From: UBA9647 sp963739335
GTDB lineage: Bacteria; Bacteroidota; Ignavibacteria; UBA10030
Length of the DNA stretch: 64,000 bases
Direction: 5' to 3'
Assembly (NCBI GenBank): GCA_963739335.1
Contig: CAVUAC010000071.1
Location: forward strand, 24,349-88,348
The notes below the pieces were generated by a model. That model saw nothing but the letters and a program-made list of their open reading frames with translations. It did no database searches and was not told where the DNA came from. The position numbers and the translations under genes were made by a program. Below are positions 24,991 to 33,782 of this stretch, piece by piece (position 1 is the first letter of the stretch; each line of letters starts with the position of its first letter).

Positions 24991-25578
24991 CTAGGAGTTG
25001 CGGGCATCGAGTTTCTGAATCTCATCGCGGAGCTTTGCCGCTTTCTCGTACTCCTCTTTCGCCACCGCCTCAAGAAGTTGCTGCTGCAGTTGCTCAAGTC
25101 GCGAGAGCTTGATCTTCGGCTTCTCGGGTTCTTGCTCGGGCTCAGCGGATGCCGTGGCGGCAGGCTTTTCGGCTTCGTCACCCTCCGGCACAAATCCGGC
25201 TTCATCCATGACTTTGTCCGCTACGTAAATCGGAACGCCGTAGCGAACCGCTAGCGCAATGGCGTCACTGGGCCGGGAATCGACTTCCTGCGAGTCGAGA
25301 CTGAGCTTCGCGTAGAAGGTGCCATCTTTCAGCTCATTGATGAAGACGTCGTTCAGACTGGCGCCCAGTGAATCCATGACGTTCTTCAGCAGGTCATGTG
25401 TCAACGGGCGGGGAGGTTTGATCCCTTCCATCTCGAGTGCAATGGATTGAGCTTCGAAGGCTCCGATGATAATGGGCAGCCGCCGCTGCCCATTGACTTC
25501 CTTCAGGATGAGGGCGTACGCGCCTCCGCTCGACGGGCTCGTTGAAAGTCCCAGTATATCGACCTGAATCCTCTCCAC
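24991..25578 (-). CDS. Bifunctional nuclease (BFN/DUF151) domain protein with UVR motif
   Basis: A 195-residue protein in two parts. Residues 1-135 match the DUF151/BFN domain: LPIIIGAFEAQSIALEMEG, RPLTHDLLKNVMDSLGA and SRPSDAIALAVRYGVPIYV. After an acidic Pro/Glu/Lys linker, residues about 160-190 form a UVR-type helical motif (LLEAVAKEEYEKAAKLRDEIQKL), as in UvrB/UvrC and ClpC-associated McsA. BFN with UVR is a known arrangement in Bacteroidota/Chlorobiota. Plant and thermophile members were reported to have nuclease activity; the in vivo role here is open. Confidence 0.9.
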   Translation of the reverse strand: MERIQVDILGLSTSPSSGGAYALILKEVNGQRRLPIIIGAFEAQSIALEMEGIKPPRPLTHDLLKNVMDSLGASLNDVFINELKDGTFYAKLSLDSQEVDSRPSDAIALAVRYGVPIYVADKVMDEAGFVPEGDEAEKPAATASAEPEQEPEKPKIKLSRLEQLQQQLLEAVAKEEYEKAAKLRDEIQKLDARNS

Positions 25579-25605
25579 CGAAACATCTCCTTTAACTCAG
25601 TCACA

Positions 25606-26586
25606 TCATGAACTCTTGCCGAGCAGTTTCTTCACCTCTGCCGTCAGGGCAGGCACGATCTCGAATGCATCAGCAACGATGCCGTACGTAGCAACTTGGA
25701 AGATCGACGCATCTTTGTCTTTGTTGACAGCTACAATATACTTTGAAGATGACATTCCCGCAAGATGCTGGATGGCACCAGAGACAGCAACAGCAATGTA
25801 GAGCGAGGGGGAGACCGTTTTGCCGGTTTGTCCTACCTGCTCATCGTGAGGTCGCCAGCCTGCATCAACCACTGCGCGCGAAGCTCCGACCGCCGCACCA
25901 AGAGCCTCTGCCAACTGCTCGATCATCGCAAAGTTCTCCGGGCCCTTGAGACCCCGACCACCGGTCACAATAATATCTGCTTCTGCGACATCGAGCTTGC
26001 CCGATGCCTGTTTCAGCTCTTTTACCACACATGAGAAATCCTGCTCCGTCAGATTCGGCGAAATCACTTCAACCGGCGCAGTTGCACTGCTTTGCTCACC
26101 GGCCGTGAACACGTTTGGACGAAGCGTAAAGACTTTCACAGCGGAAGTAACTTTCAGGCGCGTGAGCGCCTTGCCTGCGTACACTGGCCTCGTTGCAACG
26201 ATCTCTCCACCATCCACATTCAGTGCTGTGCAGTCCGCAGCCAATCCGGCATCCAGCTTCACCGCAACCCTCGCCGCGAGGTCTTTCCCCAGCGCAGTTG
26301 CCGAAAAGATCAGGACCGTTGCCTGCTGCGACTGCGCGACCTCAGCCACGATTCTCGCGTACGCGCTCGATGCATAGAGAGCAAGCCGCGGGTCCTCAGC
26401 AACGAGCACGTTGTGTGCACCATAGCCGCCGAGGGTCGGGGCAATCGATCGCACGCTTCCGCCGAGGACCAGTGCCACAACTTCGCCGTTGGTCTGATCG
26501 GCAATTATCCGCGCGGCTTTTACTGCCTCGTAAGCTGGTTTCTTGAATTTGTCCTCTCGTTGTTCAGCAAAGACAAGGATTTTCAT
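25606..26586 (-). CDS. etfA: Electron transfer flavoprotein subunit alpha
   Basis: A 326-residue FAD-binding subunit that passes electrons from acyl-CoA and related dehydrogenases to the membrane quinone pool. The N-terminal ETF fold begins KILVFAEQRE. The C-terminal FAD domain shows GASRAVVDAGW, the Gln/Thr/Ser of VGQTGKTVSPSLYIAVAVSGAIQH, and IVAVNKDKDASIFQVATYGIVAD. Start ATG 26586, just after the gap to etfB; an open frame to 26703 has no homology. It follows etfB by 46 bases, so they form one unit. No dehydrogenase partner is encoded in the window. Confidence 0.95.
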   Translation of the reverse strand: MKILVFAEQREDKFKKPAYEAVKAARIIADQTNGEVVALVLGGSVRSIAPTLGGYGAHNVLVAEDPRLALYASSAYARIVAEVAQSQQATVLIFSATALGKDLAARVAVKLDAGLAADCTALNVDGGEIVATRPVYAGKALTRLKVTSAVKVFTLRPNVFTAGEQSSATAPVEVISPNLTEQDFSCVVKELKQASGKLDVAEADIIVTGGRGLKGPENFAMIEQLAEALGAAVGASRAVVDAGWRPHDEQVGQTGKTVSPSLYIAVAVSGAIQHLAGMSSSKYIVAVNKDKDASIFQVATYGIVADAFEIVPALTAEVKKLLGKSS

Positions 26587-26632
26587 GATCGATCGTGAAA
26601 AGATATGGATGGTTTCTGGGAACCGTATTCTA

Positions 26633-27379
26633 TCATATAACCTTTGCTTCCTCGTGGAGCAGCCGAACCAACTCAGGAACTGCGCTTGCGTCTGAACCGA
26701 CAATTCTCCCGGCTGGCTTCGCCGGCGGCCTCTGCATCTGTGTGAGTTCTGTCTTCACCTGTACACCGGATGCCGGACGCTCTTCGATCGGCTTGCTCTT
26801 CGATGCCATGATTCCTTTCAGCGTAGGATAGCGCGGCTCATTGAGTCCCTTTTGAGCCGTAAACACCGCTGGAAGCGATGTCTCAACGACCTCTCGTCCG
26901 CCTTCGATTTCTCTTTCAGCCGTTGCCTTACCCTTGGCAATTTCGAGCTTCACGACCACAGAAACAGACGGCAGGCCAAGCATCTCCGCCACCATCACAC
27001 CCACAGCACCGTCATCGTAATCGACTGATTGCTTCCCGAAGAACACGACATCGGGTGAAAGCTCCTTCAGGTAGTCTGCGAGAGCACGGGCTACGCCAAA
27101 GGAATCGCGCACACCGTCCTCCTTCAGCAATACGGCTTTGTCCACACCCATGGCCAGCGCTTTGCGCAACGTTTCTTTGTGTGCATCTCCGCCGAGAGAG
27201 ATGGCGGTGACATCGCCGCCGTTCTTCTCCTTGAGCCGAAGACACTCTTCGATGGCGAACTCATCGTACGGGTTGATGACGTAGGTGACACCCGTCTTGT
27301 CGATGGTTTTTCCGTCCCCCGCAATGCTGATCTTCGTCGCGGTGTCGGGTACGTGATTGATGCAAGCGACAAGTTTCAT
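26633..27379 (-). CDS. etfB: Electron transfer flavoprotein subunit beta
   Basis: A 248-residue ETF beta subunit, the usual size. It has the N-terminal KLVACINHVPDT and YVINPYDEFAIEECLRLKE, a VFFGKQSVDYDDGAVGVMVAEMLGLP segment as in AMP-binding ETFs, and the recognition-loop-like ALPAVFTAQKGLNEPRYPTLKGIMASKSKP before the C-terminus. It pairs with etfA immediately downstream. It begins 116 bases after the end of the threonine dehydratase gene on the same strand. Confidence 0.95.
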   Translation of the reverse strand: MKLVACINHVPDTATKISIAGDGKTIDKTGVTYVINPYDEFAIEECLRLKEKNGGDVTAISLGGDAHKETLRKALAMGVDKAVLLKEDGVRDSFGVARALADYLKELSPDVVFFGKQSVDYDDGAVGVMVAEMLGLPSVSVVVKLEIAKGKATAEREIEGGREVVETSLPAVFTAQKGLNEPRYPTLKGIMASKSKPIEERPASGVQVKTELTQMQRPPAKPAGRIVGSDASAVPELVRLLHEEAKVI

Positions 27380-27495
27380 AGACTATCAGATTTTCATGTA
27401 TGATGGATGACTGATTCCGAAATTGGCGACACCAATAATAAAAAGGAATCTCCTGAGCGGCAAGTCTGATCCCACAAGCGGAACTCGTGGTGGCG

Positions 27496-28448
27496 CTAGA
27501 GGATCTTCTTCAGGAGGGTTGGGTCGACATTGCCGCCGCTGATGATGGCACAGATTTTCTTTCCCGAAAGGCCCAGGACATTATGAAACACTGCTGCCGG
27601 TGCCACAGCTCCTGTCGGCTCTACGACAATCTTCATCCGCTCGAAAAAGAACCGCATCATCTCGATCACCTGAGCATCCGTGACGGTGATCATATCGTCA
27701 ACATAGTTCAGGATGATCTCGAAATTTCTTTTGCCGACCGCCTGCGTGCGCATTCCATCGGCTATCGTATTGGGTGGGTTGATACGCACGATCTCTCGTT
27801 TCCGGAACGACTGACAGCCATCGTTCGCCGGTTCGGTTTCGACACCAATGACCTTGATCTTCGGAAACAGCACTTTGGCTGCAACTGCGCTTCCGGCAAT
27901 AAGACCTCCTCCGCCCACCGGGACAAAGAGGTATCCAGTTCCCGAACATCCTGTGCGATCTCGATCGTCGCGGTGCCCTGCCCAGCAATGATCTTGTCGT
28001 CATCAAACGGCGGAACGAGAACATATTGATGCTGCTCCTGCAGCTGTTTCGCAACCCGCTCGCGGTCGTCAGATGAATCCTCACAGAATATAACCTCTGC
28101 ACCGTAGCCTTTCGTGCCCGCCACCTTGTTACGTGGAGAGGTCTTCGGCATCACAACAACTGCTTTTGTTCCCAGCAGCTTTGCTGCCAGTGCAACACCT
28201 TGCGCGTGGTTGCCGGAAGAGTGAGCAACGACGCCCCGCGCCCGCTCCTCTGTTGTCAGGGACGCAATCTTGTTGTATGCCCCACGGATCTTGAACGCTC
28301 CGGCCCTCTGAAGGCTTTCCGCCTTCAACACGACCTCGTTTTTTACCCGCTCGTTCAGCGTTCGCGATCCAAGCAACGGCGTCTTATGCACCACCGGCCG
28401 CACAACCTCATAGGCGTTTTCAATGTCTCGAAACCTAACCATAGCCAT
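27496..28448 (-). pseudogene. Threonine/serine dehydratase (TdcB/IlvA-type), broken by a one-base deletion
   Basis: PLP enzyme that deaminates threonine to 2-oxobutyrate. The first part (from ATG 28448) has RDIENAYEVVRPVVHKTPLL, the PLP lysine motif ESLQRAGAFKIRGAYN and AHSSGNHAQGVALAAK. The second part, in another frame, has the phosphate-binding GGGGLIAGSAVA, EPTGAVAPAA and SGGNVDP. They join if one base is added near 27933: GATACCTC would become GATTACCTC, giving LDYLFVPVGGGGLI. Together about 317 residues, the short form without the ACT domain. All active residues are present across both frames, so a sequencing indel is as likely as true loss. Confidence 0.85.
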
Positions 28449-28504
28449 GAAAAATGTAGAGAAAATGGGCCTGATTGACAAGTGAATTTTCCTGCAAAAA
28501 GGGC

Positions 28505-28533
28505 TTGCATATTCGGCAAGCTCTTCGTATACT
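28505..28533 (+). promoter_or_regulatory. Sigma-70-like promoter for the TrpR-like gene and his operon
   Basis: TTGCAT at 28505-28510, a 17-base spacer, and TATACT at 28528-28533. The -10 box overlaps the left half of the palindrome at 28531-28548, so a bound repressor would block polymerase. The predicted transcript would begin around 28540, almost leaderless. Bacteroidota proper use a different consensus, so the match is an inference for this host. Confidence 0.55.
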
Positions 28534-28548
28534 TTACCTGAGTAAAGC
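28531..28548. promoter_or_regulatory. Operator-like palindrome abutting the start codon of the TrpR-like gene
   Basis: ACTTTAC-CTGA-GTAAAG-C: six-base arms CTTTAC/GTAAAG around a four-base centre. The last base touches ATG 28549. A related site, 13 of 18 positions identical, ends exactly at the hisG ATG (28866-28883). TrpR-family repressors bind palindromes of this size. Confidence 0.6.
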
Positions 28549-28848
28549 ATGAAACACGTGAAACAACGAGATATTGATGAGCTCTACGCTGTCATTACGA
28601 AGCTGGAGAGCCTTGAGGAATGTCGCCGGTTCTTCCGCGATCTTCTCACCGAAACAGAAATCCGCGAGTTTGCTGAACGATGGAAGGTCGCCCGCATGCT
28701 CTCGCAGGGCGTGCCCTATACAACCATCGAGAAGGAAACCGGCCTGAGCTCCCGCACCATCGCACGTGTGCACAAGTGGCTCAAGCAGGGCAAGGGCGGC
28801 TACACGATGATGCTCCGACGCCTTGAGGCCTTCAAGAATTCCCGCTGA
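28549..28848 (+). CDS. TrpR-like regulator (YerC/YecD family), predicted histidine repressor
   Basis: A 99-residue, all-helical Trp-repressor-fold protein. The YerC/YecD signature is clear: LYAVITKLESLEECRRFFRDLLTETEI, EFAERWKVARMLSQG, and the helix-turn-helix PYTTIEKETGLSSRTIARVHKWL. It is the first gene before hisG, 35 bases away. TrpR-like proteins in this position have been predicted as histidine-operon regulators (HisR) in Gram-positives; the same role here is inference supported by two matching palindromes. It is transcribed divergently from the threonine dehydratase gene. The co-repressor is presumably histidine, unproven. Confidence 0.85.
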   Translation: MKHVKQRDIDELYAVITKLESLEECRRFFRDLLTETEIREFAERWKVARMLSQGVPYTTIEKETGLSSRTIARVHKWLKQGKGGYTMMLRRLEAFKNSR

Positions 28849-28865
28849 TTTTTTTTGCACCAAGC

Positions 28866-28883
28866 ACTTTATCAAGGTAAAGT
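28866..28883. promoter_or_regulatory. Second operator-like palindrome, abutting the hisG start codon
   Basis: ACTTTAT-CAAG-GTAAAGT, arms with one mismatch. It covers the AAGG that would serve as ribosome site and ends at ATG 28884. Its position mirrors that of 28531-28548. It could act as a second operator or as a translational element. A TTGCAC-N17-TAAAGT pair overlaps it but would start transcription inside hisG, so it was not called as a promoter. Confidence 0.55.
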
Positions 28884-29760
28884 ATGATAGCCAATAATGG
28901 ACGACTGAAAATCGCCATCCAAAAAAGCGGCCGCTTGACCGAAGATTCTGTTTCACTGCTTCGCGCATGCGGACTTGAATTTGAATTCCAGAAGCTGAGC
29001 CTATACTCCCCATGCCGGAATTTTGACCTTGACGTTCTTGCCCTCCGCGACGACGACATTCCCGAGTATGTTCAGGATGCCGTTGCAGACCTGGGAATCG
29101 TGGGAGAAAACATCGTGCACGAAAAACGTGCACAAGTGGAGACTATTGCAGAACTAGGCTATGGCCACTGCCGTCTCACCATTAGTGTGCCGCAGCGTTC
29201 GCCAATCCGGTCGTTGAAGCAGCTGAGCCGGAAGCGCATCGCCACCACATATCCGGCAACACTCCGACAGTTCCTACGATCCGAGGGACTCAAAGCAGAG
29301 GTCGTTGAGTTGAGCGGTGCAGTTGAGCTCGCGCCGACGCTTGATGTTGCCGACGCAATTTGTGACATCATCTCCACGGGGACAACCGCACGCGTCAACG
29401 GGCTGCGACCTCTTCACGCAGTACCTGGCATCGGAGGCCGTGTTGATCGCCAATCGGCAGACACTGAAGAATCCGAAGAAGAAGTTGCTCGTCGAACGTC
29501 TTGCCATTCGCATCTCGGGAAGCCTCCAGGCACGCGGAAAACGTTATATGATGATGAATGCGCCCACATCGGCAGTGCCCCGGCTGAAACGAATCATCCC
29601 CAGCCTCAAAAGCCCCACGGTCGTCCCGCTCGCCGAGGAGGGGATGGTTGCATTGCACTCGGTGGTACCCGAAAATGTTTTCTGGGACGTCATGGAGAGG
29701 CTCAAGAAAGCCGGTGCAAGCGATATCATTGTCGTACCAATCGAGACTATCATCAGATGA
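28884..29760 (+). pseudogene. hisG: ATP phosphoribosyltransferase (long form), broken by one extra base
   Basis: First enzyme of histidine synthesis, joining ATP and PRPP, normally feedback-inhibited by histidine. The N-terminal part has IAIQKSGRLTEDSVSLL, DIPEYVQDAVADLGIVGENI and the PRPP loop DIISTGTTARVNG. The C-terminal part, one base out of frame, continues DLFTQYLASEAVLIANRQTL and ends in the regulatory domain (PTSAVPRLKRIIPSLKSPTVV ... ASDIIVVPIETIIR). Reading GG instead of GGG at 29400-29402 restores NGCDLFTQYL and about 292 residues. Because of the shift the upstream frame runs on into hisD as an artificial 739-codon fusion. An assembly error is likely, since the rest of the operon is intact. 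Confidence 0.88.
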
Positions 29761-31103
29761 GGCTCTTTCAATCCAATCAACTGACAGCTGAACAGCGCAG
29801 TCAACTCTGTGTTCGGCCATGGACTGAGGACAGGTCTGTGAGGGATTCCGTCGAGGCCCTTTGCATGGACGTCAAACAGCGCGGAGATGAAGCAATTCGG
29901 GAATACAGCCAACGATTTGACGCGGCAGCGGTCAGTAGGTTAAGGGTCTCGCCGGCAGAGGTGGAAATAGCTCGCAAAAGCGTGTCTCCTGACTTTCTTG
30001 CCGCTCTCAAACAAGCGGCGCGCAATATCCGCACGTTCCACGGCGCAGCACTGCAAAAGGAAACAAGGATCGACACGGAGCCCGGCGTCGTCTGCTGGCG
30101 CGAGCAGCGAGCGCTTGAGACTGTTGGACTTTATGTTCCCTTTGGTTCAGCTCCGCTCCCTTCGACCGTCCTCATGCTCGGCATCCCGGCCCTTCTTGCC
30201 GGATGCCCACGCATCGTCTTGTGCTCACCTCCGAAGTCCAATGGAAGCGTCGACGCATCCGTCTTGGTCGCCACATCACAGATCGGGATTGAGGAGGTCT
30301 ATAAAATTGGAGGCGCCCAGGCCATCGCGGCAATGGCATACGGAACACCATCGGTGCCGAAGGTGGACAAGATATTCGGTCCAGGCAACCAGTATGTCAC
30401 CCAGGCAAAGCGTTTTGTCTCATCCGATCCGAACGGCGCAGCGATTGACCTGCTCGCCGGCCCCTCAGAACTGCTCATCATTGCCGATGATAACGCCCAG
30501 TCAAGCATTGTTGCGGCTGACCTGTTGTCTCAAGCAGAGCATGACCCACAATCGCAGGTGGTGTTGGTCAGCACCAGCGTAGCGCTCGCGCAATCAGTAT
30601 TGAGCGATGTCAAAAGGCAATTGGAGCAGCTTCCGCGCAAAGCCATTGCTTCGCGAGCACTACAAGCCAGCTTCGCGCTCATCGTTGGGCCACTTAATGA
30701 GGCAGTAGACTTTTCGAATGCCTACGCACCCGAGCATTTGATCATCAACATTCGAGATCCGGAAAGCATTCTTCCACGGATTCGACACGCCGGCTCCGTT
30801 TTCCTCGGGTCCTATGCACCCGTAACGGCGGGCGATTATGCTTCAGGCACCAATCATACGCTCCCTACCGGCGGCACGGCGCGCTGGTCCAGCGGTGTGT
30901 CCGTTGAGAGTTTCCAGAAATCAATGACATTTCAGTCTATCTCGCGAGAGGGTCTGAAGCGGCTTGAACCCGCACTCACAACGCTTGCAGGGACTGAGGG
31001 CCTCGAAGGTCACACGCGTGCAGTCTCACTCCGCCTCAACGAAAAGTTAGCAACATCGCCATGGATGTCGAAGCACTTATACGACCGAATATCCGTAAGC
31101 TGA
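29757..31103 (+). CDS. hisD: Histidinol dehydrogenase
   Basis: Zinc enzyme making the last two oxidations, histidinol to histidine, with NAD. The 448 residues fit the family. Motifs: YVPFGSAPLPSTVLMLGIPA, KIFGPGNQYVTQAKR, DLLAGPSELLIIAD, the zinc-associated QAEHDPQSQVVLVS, and GDYASGTNHTLPTGGTARW. The ATG overlaps the hisG stop (ATGA at 29757-29760), which fixes the start and supports coupled translation. Its 3' end overlaps hisC by 43 bases. Confidence 0.95.
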   Translation: MRLFQSNQLTAEQRSQLCVRPWTEDRSVRDSVEALCMDVKQRGDEAIREYSQRFDAAAVSRLRVSPAEVEIARKSVSPDFLAALKQAARNIRTFHGAALQKETRIDTEPGVVCWREQRALETVGLYVPFGSAPLPSTVLMLGIPALLAGCPRIVLCSPPKSNGSVDASVLVATSQIGIEEVYKIGGAQAIAAMAYGTPSVPKVDKIFGPGNQYVTQAKRFVSSDPNGAAIDLLAGPSELLIIADDNAQSSIVAADLLSQAEHDPQSQVVLVSTSVALAQSVLSDVKRQLEQLPRKAIASRALQASFALIVGPLNEAVDFSNAYAPEHLIINIRDPESILPRIRHAGSVFLGSYAPVTAGDYASGTNHTLPTGGTARWSSGVSVESFQKSMTFQSISREGLKRLEPALTTLAGTEGLEGHTRAVSLRLNEKLATSPWMSKHLYDRISVS

Positions 31104-32110
31104 AGCCGTACCGGAGTGCGCGTCAGGACTATCTGACCGGCATTTTGCTCGACGCGAACGAAAACGCGTTCGGGAGCGCCGTCACACTTGACGGAGTACA
31201 GCTCAACCGTTATCCCGATCCGTTTCAGCATGCGTTGCGCTCGAAGCTTGCTCTGCTCCACGCAGTTCAGACCGAGAATCTTTTCGCGGGCGTGGGCTCT
31301 GATGAAGTCATCGACCTCCTGATCCGGATCTTCTGCGAGCCGCAACAGGATTCCGTTCTCATCCTTGAACCAACCTATGGGATGTACCGGGTCGCTGCAG
31401 ATGTTAACAACGTCACGGTAAATTCCTGTCTCCTGACAGATGACTTTCAGATCGACCTTGACGCGGTCAAACGACGTACAGACAAGAGTACGAAGATCGT
31501 TTTCTGCTGCTCGCCGAACAACCCCACAGGCAATCTCCTTCGAAGGGAAGATATTCTTGAGCTTTGTGCAGCTACTTCGTCCATTGTAATTATCGATGAG
31601 GCCTATATCGATTTCGCACAATCGGACTCGTTGATAGCCGATATCGGCCGCTATCCTAATCTCGTCGTTCTGCGAACATTGTCAAAAGCATGGGGACTTG
31701 CCGCAATCCGCCTTGGCTATGCCATTGCAGATCCCAAGATCGTTGCTTACCTCATGAAGGTTAAAGCGCCTTACAACATCAACATATTGACAAGCACGGA
31801 GGCTATGAAAGCACTCGACCGCCCGGACCATGTGCGCAAGAGTGTGACATCCACTATTGCCGAGCGCGCAAGGCTTGTCAAAGAACTCACCCGGTTTTCG
31901 GTTGTGAAGAAAATCTTTCCGTCCGACGCTAATTTTTTAACCGTCCGGTGCACAGAGGCACGACGAATCTATCAGCAGCTTGCGCAGAGAGGTGTCATTG
32001 TCCGCGACCGCAGCTCCGAGCCAAAGCTGGACAACTGTCTCCGCATCTCCGTCGGGACGCCCGAGCAAAACAATCTTCTGTTGACCGCACTGAAGGAACT
32101 TGTGATATGA
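31061..32110 (+). CDS. hisC: Histidinol-phosphate aminotransferase
   Basis: PLP enzyme converting imidazole-acetol phosphate to histidinol phosphate. The 349-residue fold-type I protein shows LDANENAFG, the PLP-phosphate contact AGVGSDEVID, CSPNNPTGN, IIDEAYIDFA and the Schiff-base lysine motif TLSKAWGLAAIRLGY. Start ATG 31061 lies inside the hisD end; the 43-base overlap is unusually long for this operon but the N-terminus (IRPNIRKLKPY) matches the family. The stop overlaps the hisB start (ATGA). Confidence 0.95.
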   Translation: MDVEALIRPNIRKLKPYRSARQDYLTGILLDANENAFGSAVTLDGVQLNRYPDPFQHALRSKLALLHAVQTENLFAGVGSDEVIDLLIRIFCEPQQDSVLILEPTYGMYRVAADVNNVTVNSCLLTDDFQIDLDAVKRRTDKSTKIVFCCSPNNPTGNLLRREDILELCAATSSIVIIDEAYIDFAQSDSLIADIGRYPNLVVLRTLSKAWGLAAIRLGYAIADPKIVAYLMKVKAPYNINILTSTEAMKALDRPDHVRKSVTSTIAERARLVKELTRFSVVKKIFPSDANFLTVRCTEARRIYQQLAQRGVIVRDRSSEPKLDNCLRISVGTPEQNNLLLTALKELVI

Positions 32111-33198
32111 ACGCTGTCTTTTTCGACCGCGATGGGACAATCATTATTGAACCACCTGACGAGCAGATCGATTCGCTTGAAAAGCTCGAGCTCATTCCGG
32201 GTGTCATCAAGGGGCTCAGCCTGCTCCGTGATCGCGGATTCGAACTGATCATGGTCTCCAATCAAGACTCGTTGGGAACGAACCGGTATCCAAAAGCTTC
32301 CTTTGAGAAAGTACAAAGCAAACTTCTGCGTATTCTTGAAGGAGAGGGCATAAGATTTTCGAACATCTTCATCTGCCCACATACGCCGTCAGACCAGTGC
32401 GGCTGCCGAAAACCAAAGACCGGCCTCGTCGATGAATTCTTCAAGAATCATAGCATTGATCTTTCTTGCTCCTTCGCAATCGGCGATCGGGAAACCGACG
32501 TCCAGTTTGGAAAGAACCTCGGCTGTAAAACAATCCGGCTATCGTTTTCCAAACAGAGCAACGCAGATTTTGTTGGCGGCACGTTCCTGGACGCGTGTGA
32601 GTACATCCTTCGCAGTATCCGCTCAGCGCACATCGACCGAACAACCGCCGAGACCTCGATCTCGATCGATGTTGTGCTCGACGGAACGGGTTCCCATACC
32701 ATTAGCACCGGGATCGGGTTCTTCGACCACATGCTTGCACAATTATCCAAACACTCGCTGATCGACCTGAAGCTCTATACAAAAGGAGATGTCCACGCCG
32801 ATGAGCACCATACCGTTGAAGATACCGGTCTGGCGCTCGGTGACGCAATTCGCCAAGCTCTCGGCGACAAACGGGGCATTGAACGGTACGGATTCCTGCT
32901 GCCAATGGATGAGTCTGTTGCCCAGGTGGCCCTCGATTTGAGCGGGCGCCCCTATTTTGTTTTCAATGGAAACTTTGAGCGAGAAAAAGTTGGTGAATTC
33001 CCCACGGAGCTTGTCGAGGACTTCTTCCGCGCGTTCGCCGACGGCCTCCATGCAAATCTCCACATCACGGTGCAAGGCCGGAACGATCACCACAAGATTG
33101 AAGCGATCTTCAAGTCTGTGGCTCGGGCCCTGAAACAGGCCGTAGCGCTGGACCAGCGGTCAGGCGGCTCTCTTCCATCGACGAAGGGGGCTCTATGA
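32107..33198 (+). CDS. hisB: Bifunctional histidinol-phosphatase / imidazoleglycerol-phosphate dehydratase
   Basis: A 363-residue fusion. Residues 1 to about 165 are a HAD phosphatase: FFDRDGTII nucleophile motif, MVSNQDSLG, the zinc-loop CPHTPSDQCGCRKP and AIGDRETDV. Residues about 170-363 are IGP dehydratase: IDVVLDGTG, GIGFFDHMLAQL, the metal motifs DEHHTVEDTGLALG and NDHHKIEAIFKSVARALKQA. This is the enterobacterial-type HisB arrangement. Start ATG 32107 is set by the ATGA overlap with hisC. Overlaps hisH by four bases. Confidence 0.95.
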   Translation: MNAVFFDRDGTIIIEPPDEQIDSLEKLELIPGVIKGLSLLRDRGFELIMVSNQDSLGTNRYPKASFEKVQSKLLRILEGEGIRFSNIFICPHTPSDQCGCRKPKTGLVDEFFKNHSIDLSCSFAIGDRETDVQFGKNLGCKTIRLSFSKQSNADFVGGTFLDACEYILRSIRSAHIDRTTAETSISIDVVLDGTGSHTISTGIGFFDHMLAQLSKHSLIDLKLYTKGDVHADEHHTVEDTGLALGDAIRQALGDKRGIERYGFLLPMDESVAQVALDLSGRPYFVFNGNFEREKVGEFPTELVEDFFRAFADGLHANLHITVQGRNDHHKIEAIFKSVARALKQAVALDQRSGGSLPSTKGAL

Positions 33199-33782
33199 TT
33201 GGCATCATTGACTATGGAGCAGGGAACATCCGATCAGTGGGAAACGCTCTGGAGCGTCTCGGTCAACAGTTCTTTGTCTCACGCAACATCGACGAACTAA
33301 AGCGGGCACAGAAGCTCATTTTGCCGGGAGTTGGCGAAGCGCGCAGCGCGATGGAATCCCTTGACCAGATTGGACTTTTGCAATGGTTGCGGTCGGTCGA
33401 GGTTCCTTTTCTCGGCATCTGCATCGGCATGCAGATTTTGTTCGAGCACTCCGATGAACGCGATACCGCCTGCCTTGGCATCATCCCCGGCCGTGTAGCG
33501 CAATTTGATGACGCTAAGATGAAGGTTCCTCATATGGGATGGAATCGTGTTTCCATCAAGACACAGAGTCCTCTGTTTCGGCAAATTCGTGACGGTGAAT
33601 TCTTTTACTTCGTCCATTCGTTTCGTGCGCCGGTTGTCCCGAACACCATCGGTACAACACAGTACGGCGAGATCTTTTCCGCTGCTGTTCAGCAGGACAA
33701 TTATTATGGAGTTCAATTCCATGCCGAAAAATCCGGTGGCGCTGGTCTTCAAGTATTAAAGAACTTTGTGGAACTATGCTGA
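33195..33782 (+). CDS. hisH: Imidazole glycerol phosphate synthase, glutaminase subunit
   Basis: Class I glutamine amidotransferase that supplies ammonia to HisF. The 195 residues show IIDYGAGNIRSVGNAL at the N-terminus, the oxyanion strand and nucleophile Cys in FLGICIGMQILFE, PHMGWN, and the catalytic His/Glu in YGVQFHAEKSGGAGLQVLKNF. ATGA overlap with hisB fixes the start. It overlaps hisA by seven bases. Confidence 0.96.
   Translation: MIGIIDYGAGNIRSVGNALERLGQQFFVSRNIDELKRAQKLILPGVGEARSAMESLDQIGLLQWLRSVEVPFLGICIGMQILFEHSDERDTACLGIIPGRVAQFDDAKMKVPHMGWNRVSIKTQSPLFRQIRDGEFFYFVHSFRAPVVPNTIGTTQYGEIFSAAVQQDNYYGVQFHAEKSGGAGLQVLKNFVELC

Noticed and set aside
28855..28883. Separate promoter for hisG (TTGCAC-N17-TAAAGT)
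   Set aside because: Transcription would begin inside the hisG coding sequence, past its only plausible start codon.
29317..29760. An independent small gene upstream of hisD
   Set aside because: Its translation is the C-terminal half of long-form HisG, including the regulatory domain, and has no start of its own.
28884..31103. A natural HisG-HisD fusion protein of 739 residues
   Set aside because: The middle part has no resemblance to either enzyme, while the genuine HisG C-terminus is encoded in the next frame with a normal ATGA junction to hisD.
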